From assembly GCF_009557055.1 (NCBI RefSeq), contig NZ_CP045649.1:2083501-2147500 (forward strand): 64,000 nt of DNA, read 5' to 3'. The DNA is from Nocardioides sp. dk884 (lineage in GTDB: Bacteria; Actinomycetota; Actinomycetes; Propionibacteriales; Nocardioidaceae). The notes below the pieces were generated by a model, which saw nothing but the letters and a program-made list of their open reading frames with translations, ran no database searches and was not told the origin of the DNA. Shown here in pieces: positions 1 through 11,095 of this stretch. Position numbers and translations under genes: made by a program. The first letter of the stretch is position 1. Every line of letters starts with the position of its first letter.

Positions 1-106
1 GACCGCCCATCCCGACCAGCCCCAGCGCGACGGCACGGGCCTGGGCCAGCCCGGCGTCGATGTCGTCGAGGCGGCTGCGCATCGGGGCGCGGTAGGTCTC
101 GGGCAT
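1..106 (-). CDS. N-terminal 35 codons of an unidentified protein, cut by the window edge
   Basis: An open frame starts at an ATG (106-104) and runs off the left edge. The visible residues begin MPETYRAPMRSRLDDIDAG and continue as a short Ala/Leu-rich helix. Nothing here identifies a family. The start is supported by a TAGGAT hexamer six bases upstream, a spacing seen at many genes of this window. Divergent from the DJ-1-like gene at 215. Confidence 0.5.
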   Translation of the reverse strand, partial: MPETYRAPMRSRLDDIDAGLAQARAVALGLVGMGG

Positions 107-112
107 CGCTCG

Positions 113-118
113 ATCCTA
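113..118 (-). promoter_or_regulatory. -10 hexamer TAGGAT, leaderless-type
   Basis: TAGGAT on the minus strand lies six bases before the ATG at 106, so transcription would begin at or next to the start codon. Inferred from spacing only. Confidence 0.4.
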
Positions 119-214
119 GGCGTCGCGGTGGGCACGTGGGCCGGGCCACAGGCCGTTTGACGCGCGGATGACCGGCTACCGCTACGGCGTACCCCCGACG
201 AGAGGAACCACGAC

Positions 215-763
215 ATGGCAGAGAGCCAGTTCACGTCCGAGACCAAGGTCGCCTTCCTCGTGGCCCCCGAGGGCATCGAGCAGATCGAGCTCACCGCACC
301 CTGGGCGGCAGTGCGCGACGCCGGCGCCGAGCCGGTGCTGATCAGCACCGAGCCGGGCAAGGTGCAGGCCTTCCACCACCTCGACGCGGCCGACACCTTC
401 GGCGTCGACGCCGTGGTCGGCGACGTCCGGGTGGAGGACTACGCCGCCCTGGTGCTCCCGGGCGGGGTGGCCAACCCCGACGCGCTGCGGACCGACGAGA
501 CCGCCGTCGCCTTCGTGCGCGACTTCGTGGCCTCCGGGCGACCGGTCGCGGCGATCTGTCACGCGATCTGGATGCTGGTCGAGGCCGATGTGCTCCGCGG
601 ACGCGAGGTCACGTCGTGGCCGAGCCTGCAGACCGACGTACGCAACGCCGGCGGGCGCTGGACCGACAGCGAGGTCGTCCTCGACGCCAACCTGATCACC
701 AGCCGCAACCCCGACGACCTGCCCGCCTTCAACCGCGAGCTGCTCAGCCGGCTCAGCAGCTGA
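215..763 (+). CDS. DJ-1/PfpI family protein (class I glutamine amidotransferase fold)
   Basis: 182 residues, the normal size for single-domain DJ-1/PfpI proteins. The nucleophile elbow reads AAICHAIWM with Cys115 followed by His116, matching the family AICH motif. LVLPGG near residue 80 is the conserved glycine loop, and a glutamate in EGIEQIEL near residue 22 can contact the cysteine. Family members act as deglycases, chaperones or stress peptidases, and the sequence does not decide which. The ATG follows a purine-rich GAGAGGA about nine bases upstream. It stands alone, before a LysR-effector-like gene on the same strand. The fold is secure and the substrate is unknown. Confidence 0.85.
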   Translation: MAESQFTSETKVAFLVAPEGIEQIELTAPWAAVRDAGAEPVLISTEPGKVQAFHHLDAADTFGVDAVVGDVRVEDYAALVLPGGVANPDALRTDETAVAFVRDFVASGRPVAAICHAIWMLVEADVLRGREVTSWPSLQTDVRNAGGRWTDSEVVLDANLITSRNPDDLPAFNRELLSRLSS

Positions 764-795
764 GGCCCCGCACCCGACGTCACGCCCCCGCGCCC

Positions 796-801
796 TAGGC
801 T
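796..801 (+). promoter_or_regulatory. -10 hexamer TAGGCT, leaderless-type
   Basis: TAGGCT ends seven bases before the GTG at 809. There is no Shine-Dalgarno sequence in the short gap, which suggests a leaderless transcript. Confidence 0.4.
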
Positions 802-808
802 CGGGGGC

Positions 809-1387
809 GTGAGTGCTTTCCGCGTGGGGTTCGTGACCGGTGCGACCCCGGACAAGTGGGCGCGCGCCTGGCGCGAGCGCAGCCGGGTGCCGCTGGAGCT
901 GGTCCCCGTCGAGGAGGACCAGCAGGAGGCAGGGCTGCGTGACGGCTCGCTGGACATGTGCCTGGTGCGCCTGCCCATCGACCGCGAGGGCCTGCACTGC
1001 ATCCCGCTCTACGAGGAGCTCCCGGTGGTGGTCGCCGGCCACGAGCACTTCGTCGCCGCCGCCGACGAGGTGTCGCTGGCCGACCTCGAGGATGAGCAGC
1101 TGGTGCTCCCCCACCGCTCGGGCTGGACGCCGACCGCCGAGCAGCTGGCCTGGCCCCCGATGAGCGTGCGGGACGCCGTGGAGGTGGTCGCCTCGGGGAC
1201 GGGCATCGTGCTCGTGCCGATGTCGGTGGCCCGTCTGCACCACCGCAAGGACGTCGTCAGCCGTCCGGTCAGCGACCTGCCCACGACCACCGTGGGCCTG
1301 GCCTGGCTGGTGGACAACGAGGACCCGCGCGTGCAGACCTTCATCGGCATCGTGCGGGGCCGGACCGCACGCAGCTCGCGCGGCTGA
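809..1387 (+). CDS. Stand-alone LysR-type substrate-binding domain protein
   Basis: 192 residues that look like the periplasmic-binding-like effector half of a LysR regulator: a first lobe with FRVGFVTGATPDKW, then GSLDMCLVRLP and a second lobe ending GTGIVLVPMSVARLH. The DNA-binding helix-turn-helix of a full LysR (about 300 residues) is absent, and no in-frame upstream coding sequence supplies it. Effector-only proteins of this kind are annotated in actinobacteria, role unknown. The protein may bind a small ligand or modulate a full-length regulator (inference). The start is GTG 809, seven bases after a TAGGCT -10. Confidence 0.65.
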   Translation: MSAFRVGFVTGATPDKWARAWRERSRVPLELVPVEEDQQEAGLRDGSLDMCLVRLPIDREGLHCIPLYEELPVVVAGHEHFVAAADEVSLADLEDEQLVLPHRSGWTPTAEQLAWPPMSVRDAVEVVASGTGIVLVPMSVARLHHRKDVVSRPVSDLPTTTVGLAWLVDNEDPRVQTFIGIVRGRTARSSRG

Positions 1388-1391
1388 GCGA

Positions 1392-1436
1392 GCACCCGAG
1401 CCACCGGGGGTGCCTCACCTGATCGGGTGGGGTGAG
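1392..1436. terminator. Possible terminator after the LysR-effector gene
   Basis: Two nested inverted repeats follow the stop at 1387: GCACCC (1392-1397) with GGGTGC (1408-1413), and CTCACC (1414-1419) with GGTGAG (1431-1436). There is no T-tract. They may instead be regulatory for the BCCT gene. Confidence 0.3.
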
Positions 1437-1474
1437 TCGGCTCACGATCCCGTGTGTCGAGCCGATGGCGGGGG

Positions 1475-1480
1475 TATGTA
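1475..1480 (+). promoter_or_regulatory. -10 hexamer TATGTA, leaderless-type
   Basis: TATGTA ends eight bases before GTG 1489 of the BCCT gene. This supports 1489 as the start rather than the in-frame GTG at 1432. Confidence 0.35.
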
Positions 1481-1488
1481 ACCCTCTT

Positions 1489-4690
<3,202 letters not shown>

Positions 4691-4692
4691 TC

Positions 4693-4698
4693 ACGATA
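4693..4698 (-). promoter_or_regulatory. -10 hexamer TATCGT for guaB1
   Basis: TATCGT on the minus strand lies eight bases before GTG 4684. It sits in a 65-base divergent gap shared with the galK promoter. Confidence 0.35.
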
Positions 4699-4737
4699 CT
4701 CGCGATGGCGGCGCCCGCCACCCGAACGCGCGTTACC

Positions 4738-4743
4738 TAGGGT
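4738..4743 (+). promoter_or_regulatory. -10 hexamer TAGGGT for galK
   Basis: TAGGGT ends six bases before the galK ATG at 4750, leaderless-type spacing. Confidence 0.4.
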
Positions 4744-4749
4744 GATGTC

Positions 4750-5952
4750 ATGCCCCTGCTCGAGCCCGGCAGCCCCAGCGACGCCGCCCGCACCACCGCC
4801 GACGGCTTCACCGAGCGCTTCGGCCGCCCGCCGACGGTCCTCGGGCGGGCCCCGGGCAGGGTGAACCTGATCGGCGAGCACACCGACTACAACCGGGGCC
4901 TGGTGCTGCCGGTCGCGCTGCCGCACGCCACCTGGGTGGCCGTCGCGCCGCGCGAGGACCGCCGGCTGCGTCTCTCCAGCGCCCAGCAGGACGCCGCCTG
5001 GACCGGCACGCTCGACGAGCTCGAGCCCGCCGCCATCACCGGGTGGGCCGCCTATGCGGCCGGCGTGCTCTGGGCGTTGCGCGAGGCCGGCCTGGAGGTC
5101 CCGGGGTTGGACATGCACGTGCACAGCACGGTCCCGCTCGGCGCCGGCCTCTCCAGCTCCGCCGCCCTCGAGTGCGGGGTCGGCGCCTCGCTCGTCGGCC
5201 TGCTCGGCCGCTCGATGGCCGACAGCGTCGACGGCGTACCGCTGCGCGACCTGCTGGTGGCCGCCGGGATCCGCGCCGAGACCGACGTCGCCGGCGCCCC
5301 GACCGGCGGGATGGACCAGACCGTCGCGGTCCACGCGCACGCCGGCAGCGCCCTGCTCATCGACTTCGACTCCGACACGCGCCGCCACCTCGACCTGGAC
5401 CTGGAGGGGCGGGTCCTGCTCGTCACCGACACCCGGGTGAGCCACGAGCTCACCGACGGCGGGTACGCCGCCAGGCGCGCGGACTGCGAGGCCGCGGCAG
5501 CCGCCCTGGGCATCGACTCGTTGCGCCGCGCCCGCCTCGAGGACGTCGATGGCCTGAGCGACGAGCGGGTACGACGCCGCGCGCGGCACGTGGTCACGGA
5601 GATCGAGCGGGTCCGACGGACCGTGGACGCCCTGGCCGAGCGGGACTGGGCGCAGGTCGCCCGGTGCTTCTTGGACTCCCACGTCTCGATGCGCGACGAC
5701 TTCGAGATCAGCACCGAGGAGCTCGACACCGCTGTCAGCGTCGCGGTCGAGGCCGGGGCGCTGGCCGCCCGGATGACCGGCGGCGGCTTCGGCGGCTCCA
5801 CCGTCGCGATCGTGCCCGAGGAGCGGCTCTCCGCGGTGGTGCGCGCGATCGATACGGCGTTCGCCCTGCGCTCCTACGCCGCGCCGACCCACCTGGTGGT
5901 CGACCCGGCCGCGGGCGCGTCGGTCGAGGCCTGGGACACCGCGAACTCCTGA
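4750..5952 (+). CDS. galK: Galactokinase
   Basis: 400 residues, normal for GalK of the GHMP kinase superfamily. The galactokinase signature GRVNLIGEHTDYNRG is present near residues 36-50. The ATP-binding glycine-rich loop is PLGAGLSSSAALE near residues 130-142, and GHMP motif 3 is ARMTGGGFGGSTVA near residues 340-352. It phosphorylates galactose at C1 in the Leloir pathway. No galT or galE lies nearby, so the rest of the pathway must be elsewhere. Monocistronic by layout. The downstream gap carries the promoter of the histone-like gene. Confidence 0.93.
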   Translation: MPLLEPGSPSDAARTTADGFTERFGRPPTVLGRAPGRVNLIGEHTDYNRGLVLPVALPHATWVAVAPREDRRLRLSSAQQDAAWTGTLDELEPAAITGWAAYAAGVLWALREAGLEVPGLDMHVHSTVPLGAGLSSSAALECGVGASLVGLLGRSMADSVDGVPLRDLLVAAGIRAETDVAGAPTGGMDQTVAVHAHAGSALLIDFDSDTRRHLDLDLEGRVLLVTDTRVSHELTDGGYAARRADCEAAAAALGIDSLRRARLEDVDGLSDERVRRRARHVVTEIERVRRTVDALAERDWAQVARCFLDSHVSMRDDFEISTEELDTAVSVAVEAGALAARMTGGGFGGSTVAIVPEERLSAVVRAIDTAFALRSYAAPTHLVVDPAAGASVEAWDTANS

Positions 5953-5979
5953 GTCCTCACCGGGCGGGCGACCGCGGGG

Positions 5980-6007
5980 CGGACACCGCGGTGTGGGTCG
6001 GCATACT
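5980..6007 (+). promoter_or_regulatory. Candidate promoter with overlapping 12-bp palindrome
   Basis: CGGACA (5980-5985) and CATACT (6002-6007) form a -35/-10 pair with 16-base spacing. The perfect palindrome ACACCGCGGTGT (5983-5994) overlaps the -35 and spacer and could be an operator for the downstream gene (inference). Confidence 0.4.
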
Positions 6008-6071
6008 CGGGGTACGGAGAGGCTGCGGCCCCGCCGCGCCCTGACCCAGTCGGAACCCGGAAGGATCGCCC

Positions 6072-7223
6072 ATGGCCCGCAAGAGCCCGATCAGCTTGAT
6101 CAAGGACGCTGCCCTCGACACTCTGAAGGACCCACTCGCCGCGGGCCAGAAGGCGATCGGCCAGGCGAAGGCGACGGTCGGGCTCGGCCGCGCGGTCGCA
6201 GACCAGGTCGCCGCCGGGCTGCTCACCCGCGCCGGTGAGGCCCTGGAGACGGTCGCCACGCTCGCGGGCCGCACCGCCGACGACCTCGACGCGCCGCCGG
6301 TGACCCCGGACGAGGACCCGACCCGGTCCGCGCCGGTCGTGCCCACGCTCGCCGCGGACCCGCTGATGCAGGACAAGGACACGCGGGCCGTGAAGAAGGC
6401 CCCGGCCAAGAAGGCGCCGGCGAAGAAGGCACCGGCGGCGAAGGCGGTCGCCACGAAGGTGCCGCCCGCCGCTCAGGGCCCGGTCACCAAGGACCCGGGA
6501 GCCACCAAGGACCCCGGGGCACCGACCCCGGCCCCGAAGGCCGCCGCCACGAAGGCCCCGGCCGCCAAGGCACCGGCTCCGAAGCCCGCCGCCACGGCCC
6601 CGGCTCCGAAGCCCGCCACCAAGGCCCCGCCCGCCAAGACGGCGGCGAAGGCCTCCCCCGCGCCGCAGACCTCGATCGACGCGGGCGCGGACCCCTCGGC
6701 GGTCGAGGCCACGCCGAACGACCTGGCCGCGAAGACTGCCTCCCCCACGGCGAAGAAGGCCACCACGAAGGCGGCGTCGAGCACCAAGAAGGCGCCCACG
6801 AAGAAGACGGCCACCAAGAAGACCGCCGCCAAGAAGACCGCCGCCAAGAAGACCACCGGCACCAGCAAGAGCGCCGCGAAGAAGACCGCGGGCACGGCCC
6901 AGGCCGCGCAGCCGGCCCCGGCGCAGACGCCGGCGCCGCAGACCTCGATCGACGCCGCCGCGGACCCCGCCAAGGTGGCGGCCACCCCGGCGGACGTCGC
7001 GAAGACTACCGCCCATCCCCTGGCCGCCGAGACCGCAGCCAACAGCACGGCTGCCCCGGACACGACGGAGAGCCCGACCGCCAAGAAGGCGCCCGCGAAG
7101 AAGGCCTCCGTGCCCGGCGGGCGGCTGCCCGCGAAGAAGGCACCTGCCCAGGAGCCGACGGACACCGGGAGCACCACCGGCGTTGAGGACTCCGCCGCGG
7201 AGGCCGGGCCGACCGAGGCCTGA
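6072..7223 (+). CDS. Histone H1-like/phasin-like Lys-Ala-Pro-rich protein
   Basis: 383 residues. Residues 1-80 form an amphipathic helical region (SLIKDAALDTLKDPLAAG onward). The rest is low-complexity with PAKKAPAKKA and KTAAKKT runs, like the DNA-binding tails of H1-like proteins. Two diverged copies of a segment beginning PQTSIDA occur near residues 197 and 288. Such tails bind nucleic acid or polyanions. A helical phasin-like N-terminus joined to this tail recalls PhaF-type granule/nucleoid proteins, but that match is only compositional. SD-like GGAAGGA precedes the ATG. No transmembrane segment is visible. Function is not established. Confidence 0.6.
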   Translation: MARKSPISLIKDAALDTLKDPLAAGQKAIGQAKATVGLGRAVADQVAAGLLTRAGEALETVATLAGRTADDLDAPPVTPDEDPTRSAPVVPTLAADPLMQDKDTRAVKKAPAKKAPAKKAPAAKAVATKVPPAAQGPVTKDPGATKDPGAPTPAPKAAATKAPAAKAPAPKPAATAPAPKPATKAPPAKTAAKASPAPQTSIDAGADPSAVEATPNDLAAKTASPTAKKATTKAASSTKKAPTKKTATKKTAAKKTAAKKTTGTSKSAAKKTAGTAQAAQPAPAQTPAPQTSIDAAADPAKVAATPADVAKTTAHPLAAETAANSTAAPDTTESPTAKKAPAKKASVPGGRLPAKKAPAQEPTDTGSTTGVEDSAAEAGPTEA

Positions 7224-7238
7224 GCGCCCGGCCCGGGG

Positions 7239-8456
7239 CTACCTGAGCTCGGCGCTCGAGAGCCCCAGCACCCGGCGCGCGACGATGAGCTGCTGGATCT
7301 GCTGGGTGCCCTCGAAGATGTCGAGGATCTTGGAGTCCCGGGCCCACTTCTCCAGCAGCTCGGTCTCGCTGTAGCCCAGCGATCCGCACAGCTCCACGCA
7401 GCCCAGCGTGATGGCCGACCCCGCCCGGCCTGCCTTGGCCTTGGCCATCGAGGCCTCCAGGGAGTTGGGCTGGCGGTTGTCGGCCTTCCACGCCGCCTGG
7501 AGCATCAGCAGGTAGGCACCCTCCCAGTCCGCCTCCAGCGCCAGCAGCTGCGCAGCCGCGGCGGACTGCACCTGTCCGGGTCGGTCGTGGTCGACGGTGA
7601 CGCCGGCCTGGGCGAGCAGGTCACGGGTGAGGTCGAGGGCGGCACGCGCGCAGCCGACGGCCATCGCCGCGACCAGCGGCCGGGTGTTGTCGAAGGTCGC
7701 CATCGCCCCGGCGAACCCGCCGGCGTCGATCTCGGGTGAGCCGAGCATGTTCTCGATCGGGACCCGGCAGTCCTCCAGCAGGATGGTGGCGGTGTCGGAG
7801 GCGCGGATCCCGAGCTTGTGCTCGAGGCGGTCCACCCGCATCCCCGGCGTACCGTGCGGGACGACGAAGGAGCGGATCGCCGCCCGGCCGCGCTCGCGGT
7901 CCAGCGTCGCCCAGACCACGACGTGGTCGGCGCGGCTGCCGGAGGTCACGAAGATCTTCTCGCCGTTGAGCACGTAGTGCTCGCCGTCGCGGGTGGCGGT
8001 GGTGCGGATGCTCGCGGAGTCCGAGCCGGTACCGGGCTCGGTGATCGCCATCGCCGCCCAGACGCCCGCGAAGCGCGCGAGCTGCTCCTCGTCGGCCACC
8101 GAGGCGATCGCCGAGTTGCCGAGGCCCTGGCGCGGCATCGCCAGCAGCAGGCCGACGTCGCCCCAGCACATCTCGGTGATCGACAGGACCGAGGCCAGGT
8201 GCGAGCCGTTGCGGACCCCGCTCGCGGAGGCGGCTGCACCGTCGTGGGCGCGTACGCCGGCGGCGCCGGCACCCTCACTGGCGCCCGACTCGGCGAGGCC
8301 GTCGATCATCGCGGCCAGCATGTCGAGCTCGTGGGGATAGGCGTGCTCGGCACGGTCGTAGCGCCGCGAGATCGGCCGCAGCATGTTCATCGCGACCTGG
8401 TGGGCCTGGCCCACCAACGGCCGGAACCTCTTCGGGGTCTCCAGGTTGATCGCCAT
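7239..8456 (-). CDS. Acyl-CoA dehydrogenase (second of a coupled pair)
   Basis: 405 residues with the full acyl-CoA dehydrogenase fold. The FAD/substrate loop AMAITEPGTGSDSASI and the beta-domain GEKIFVTSGSRADHVVVWA are clear. KILDIFEGTQQIQQL near the C-terminus contains the glutamate usually used as base in this family. The reaction is FAD-dependent 2,3-dehydrogenation of an acyl-CoA, passing electrons to ETF. Its ATG overlaps the stop of the upstream dehydrogenase by one base (TGATG), so the two are translated together. The pair may form a heteromeric enzyme as some actinobacterial FadE pairs do (inference). Acyl specificity is unknown. Confidence 0.88.
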   Translation of the reverse strand: MAINLETPKRFRPLVGQAHQVAMNMLRPISRRYDRAEHAYPHELDMLAAMIDGLAESGASEGAGAAGVRAHDGAAASASGVRNGSHLASVLSITEMCWGDVGLLLAMPRQGLGNSAIASVADEEQLARFAGVWAAMAITEPGTGSDSASIRTTATRDGEHYVLNGEKIFVTSGSRADHVVVWATLDRERGRAAIRSFVVPHGTPGMRVDRLEHKLGIRASDTATILLEDCRVPIENMLGSPEIDAGGFAGAMATFDNTRPLVAAMAVGCARAALDLTRDLLAQAGVTVDHDRPGQVQSAAAAQLLALEADWEGAYLLMLQAAWKADNRQPNSLEASMAKAKAGRAGSAITLGCVELCGSLGYSETELLEKWARDSKILDIFEGTQQIQQLIVARRVLGLSSAELR

Positions 8457-9820
8457 CAGATCAGCACCGCACCTTCCATCACGCCGATCGCTCGCAGGTC
8501 GCGGTACCACCGCTCCACCGGGTGCTCCTTGACGAATCCGTGGCCACCGAGCAGCTGGACGCCGTCGAGGCCGATGCGCATGCCGTGCCGGGCACACAGC
8601 TGGCGGGCGAGGGCGACCTCTCGGGCACAGTCCTTCCCGGCGGCGGCCCGCGAGGCCGCCTTCCAGGTGACCAGGCGCATCGCCTGCAGCTCGATGGCCA
8701 TGTCGGCCACCATGAACGCCACCGACTGGCGGTGCGCGATCGGCTCGCCGAACGCCTCGCGCTGCTTGACGTACGGCGTGACGTGGTCGAGCACGGCCTG
8801 GCCGACGCCGACCGCGAGGGCACACCAGGCGAGGCGGGAGAGCCGCACGCATTCGCGGTACGCCGCCCCGTCGGTGTCGCCCAGCACCGCGGTCTCCGGC
8901 ACCGAGACGCCGGTGAGCTCGAGCCGGGTCAGCCCGGCGGCGCGGACACCCATCGAGGGGTCGGCCCCGACGACGAGCCCGGGCGTGCCGGCCTCGACCA
9001 GGACCAGCACCGGGCTGCCCTCGAGCAGGGCGCCCACCACGAACAGCTCGGCCTCGGCGCCGCGCGGCACCGCCGACTTCACGCCGTCCAGCACGATCCG
9101 CCCGTTGCGGCGCTCGGCGCGCGTGGTCGGCTCGAGCACGTCGAAGAGCACCCGGGGCTCGGTGAGTGCCAGCGCCGCCGCCGCGACGTCGTCCCCGGTG
9201 AACGCGGGGAGGTAGGTCTGCTGCTGCTCCTCGCTCCCCCACAGCCCGAGCGCGGTGGCGACCGCGCCGGGGGCGAGCGTGGCGACGGCGAGCCCGAGGT
9301 CCCCGTGGCCCAGCGCCTCGGCGACCAGGGCGCCGGCCATCGTCGAACGGTCCGCGAAGACGCCCCCGAGGGCGTCGGGAAGGCCCAGGAGCGGCAGGCC
9401 GAGCTCCTGGGCGGCGCGCAGCACCTCCACCGGCGCAGCGCAGGCGGCATCGGCCTCGGCGGCGGCGGGGCGCAGCACCTCGGCGGCCAGCTCGCGGGCG
9501 ACGTCGAGCAGCAGCTGCTCGTCCTCGGTCGGGGTCAGGTCGAAGACCCCGCTCGCGGCGGTCGCCGGTGGGCGCAGGCCCGCGGTGCGGGGCGAGCCGA
9601 CGCGCCGGAACGTGCGTCCCGCGGCGGTGGCGACGCGGAAGCCGCCCCGGGTGGCGGTGAAGACCGCGCGTTCGGTCGGGCGGCGCAGCCGGGTCCGGTC
9701 GAGCAGGTCGCTATGGGCGAGGCGGTGCAGCGCGGCGACGGCGTACCCGATCGGGTCGCGCGTCTCCTGGCTGGCCAGGCCGTGCCGACCGCCTGCCCGC
9801 AGGCTCTGGAGGAGGGACAT
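8456..9820 (-). CDS. Acyl-CoA dehydrogenase family protein with N-terminal extension
   Basis: 454 residues. The first ~95 residues are an Arg/Ala-rich extension without similarity I recognise. The acyl-CoA dehydrogenase domain starts at FDLTPTEDEQLLLDVAREL. The usual TEPG-type motif is altered (ALTEPRVLF), and the C-terminus ends IGVMEGAVLI. The FAD and substrate loops look degenerate compared with the partner, so this may be the non-catalytic or structural half of a heteromer (inference). I chose ATG 9820 over the in-frame GTG 9826 because TACGTT lies six bases upstream of the ATG. The promoter overlaps a perfect palindrome at 9830-9844. Confidence 0.8.
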   Translation of the reverse strand: MSLLQSLRAGGRHGLASQETRDPIGYAVAALHRLAHSDLLDRTRLRRPTERAVFTATRGGFRVATAAGRTFRRVGSPRTAGLRPPATAASGVFDLTPTEDEQLLLDVARELAAEVLRPAAAEADAACAAPVEVLRAAQELGLPLLGLPDALGGVFADRSTMAGALVAEALGHGDLGLAVATLAPGAVATALGLWGSEEQQQTYLPAFTGDDVAAAALALTEPRVLFDVLEPTTRAERRNGRIVLDGVKSAVPRGAEAELFVVGALLEGSPVLVLVEAGTPGLVVGADPSMGVRAAGLTRLELTGVSVPETAVLGDTDGAAYRECVRLSRLAWCALAVGVGQAVLDHVTPYVKQREAFGEPIAHRQSVAFMVADMAIELQAMRLVTWKAASRAAAGKDCAREVALARQLCARHGMRIGLDGVQLLGGHGFVKEHPVERWYRDLRAIGVMEGAVLI

Positions 9821-9826
9821 GGGCAC

Positions 9827-9832
9827 AACGTA
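9827..9832 (-). promoter_or_regulatory. -10 hexamer TACGTT for the dehydrogenase pair
   Basis: TACGTT on the minus strand lies six bases before ATG 9820. It overlaps the palindrome at 9830-9844, so a repressor bound there would block RNA polymerase. Confidence 0.4.
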
Positions 9833-9844
9833 ACTGCTAGTTAC
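9830..9844. promoter_or_regulatory. Perfect palindromic operator GTAACTGCTAGTTAC
   Basis: Arms GTAACT and AGTTAC are exact inverted repeats around a 3-base centre. The site lies ten bases upstream of the acyl-CoA dehydrogenase start and over its -10, as expected for a TetR-type fatty-acid regulator. The cognate regulator is not in the window. Confidence 0.5.
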
Positions 9845-9860
9845 ACCCGGCGCTACACCT

Positions 9861-9914
9861 TCTCGCGAAACAGACGGCGCGAGACGGCGGCCCGGACAGG
9901 CTCAGGCCTGTCGG
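9861..9914. terminator. Hairpins in the gap after fahA
   Basis: TCTCGCG (9861-9867) pairs with CGCGAGA (9878-9884). GGACAGGC near 9894-9901 pairs with GCCTGTC at 9906-9912, with the fahA stop codon in its loop. Either could end the homogentisate operon transcript. No T-tract is present. Confidence 0.35.
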
Positions 9915-11095
9915 GCGGGGAGGATGCGTGCGCGGGCCTCGCCGAACCCGAGGCGGGTGCCGTCGGGGCCGGGGGCGGAGGCGGTGAGGACCACCTCGTC
10001 GCCGTCGAGGAGGAAGGTGCGCTCCTCGCCGGCCACCTGGACCGGCTCGGCGCCGCCCCAGGTGAGCTCGATGAACGCGCCGCGCTGGTCCTTCTCCGGC
10101 CCGGAGATGGTGCCCGACGCGAACAGGTCACCGGTACGGGTCGGGGCGCCGTTGACGGTCAGGTGCGCCAGCATCTGCGCGGGCGACCAGTACATCTCCT
10201 TGTACGGCGGGCGGGTGACCACCTCGCCGTTCCACTCCACCGCGAGGTCCACGTCGAGGCCCCAGGGCTGCTCCATCGCCAGGTACGGCAGCGGCGTCGG
10301 GTCCTGGGTCGGGGTGGCCACCTTGGCCTGCGCCAGTGCGAGCATCGGCACCACCCACGGCGAGATCGTCGAGGCGAACGACTTGCCCAGGTGGGGGCCG
10401 AGCGGGACGTACTCCCAGGCCTGGATGTCGCGCGCGGACCAGTCGTTGAACAGCACCACGCCGAAGAGGTGGCGCTCGGCGTCGGCGACGTCGATGGGCT
10501 CCCCCATCGCGTTGCCGGTGCCCACGACGAACCCGAGCTCGGCCTCGATGTCGAGACGAACCGACGGGCCGAAGACCGGCTCGGGGTCCTGGGGGCCCTT
10601 GCGCTGGCCGCAGGGGCGCACGATGTCGGTGCCGGAGACGACCACGGAGGCCGAGCGGCCGTGGTAGCCGACCGGGAGGTGCTTCCAGTTCGGCATCAGC
10701 GGGTCGGGGTTCTGCGGGCGGAAGAGCCGGCCCAGGTTGGAGGCGTGGTGCTCGGAGGCGTAGAAGTCGACGTAGTCGGCGACCTCGAACGGCAGGTGCA
10801 GCGTCACCTCGGAGAGCGGGTGCAGCGCCTCGGCGGCGACGTCGCCGCGCAGCCGCTCGGCGATCGCGGCGCGCACGGCGACCCAGCGCTCGTGACCGGC
10901 GGCCATGAACGGGTTGAGTGTCGGGGCGCTGAGCGCCTCGGCCTCGGGCAGGTCGGCGAGCAGGATCCCGAGGTCCACGACGGTGTCGGCCAGTCGGGTG
11001 GCGACCCGTCGTGGGCCGGAGTCGACGGAGTAGACGCCGTAGGGCAGGTTCTGCAGGCCGAACTCCGACCCCTCGGAGGCGGTGACGGTGGTCAT
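9902..11095 (-). CDS. fahA: Fumarylacetoacetase
   Basis: 397 residues, close to the usual ~420. Recognisable features are the N-terminal FGLQNLPYGVYS block, the catalytic region FYASEHHASNLGRLFR, WKHLPVGYHGRSASVV and the metal-site segment LDIEAELGFVVG followed by LFNDWSARDIQAWEY. It hydrolyses fumarylacetoacetate to fumarate and acetoacetate, the last step of tyrosine/homogentisate breakdown. The start ATG shares ATGA with the stop of the preceding gene. It is last in a three-gene operon behind hmgA and an unknown gene. Confidence 0.93.
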   Translation of the reverse strand: MTTVTASEGSEFGLQNLPYGVYSVDSGPRRVATRLADTVVDLGILLADLPEAEALSAPTLNPFMAAGHERWVAVRAAIAERLRGDVAAEALHPLSEVTLHLPFEVADYVDFYASEHHASNLGRLFRPQNPDPLMPNWKHLPVGYHGRSASVVVSGTDIVRPCGQRKGPQDPEPVFGPSVRLDIEAELGFVVGTGNAMGEPIDVADAERHLFGVVLFNDWSARDIQAWEYVPLGPHLGKSFASTISPWVVPMLALAQAKVATPTQDPTPLPYLAMEQPWGLDVDLAVEWNGEVVTRPPYKEMYWSPAQMLAHLTVNGAPTRTGDLFASGTISGPEKDQRGAFIELTWGGAEPVQVAGEERTFLLDGDEVVLTASAPGPDGTRLGFGEARARILPARQA

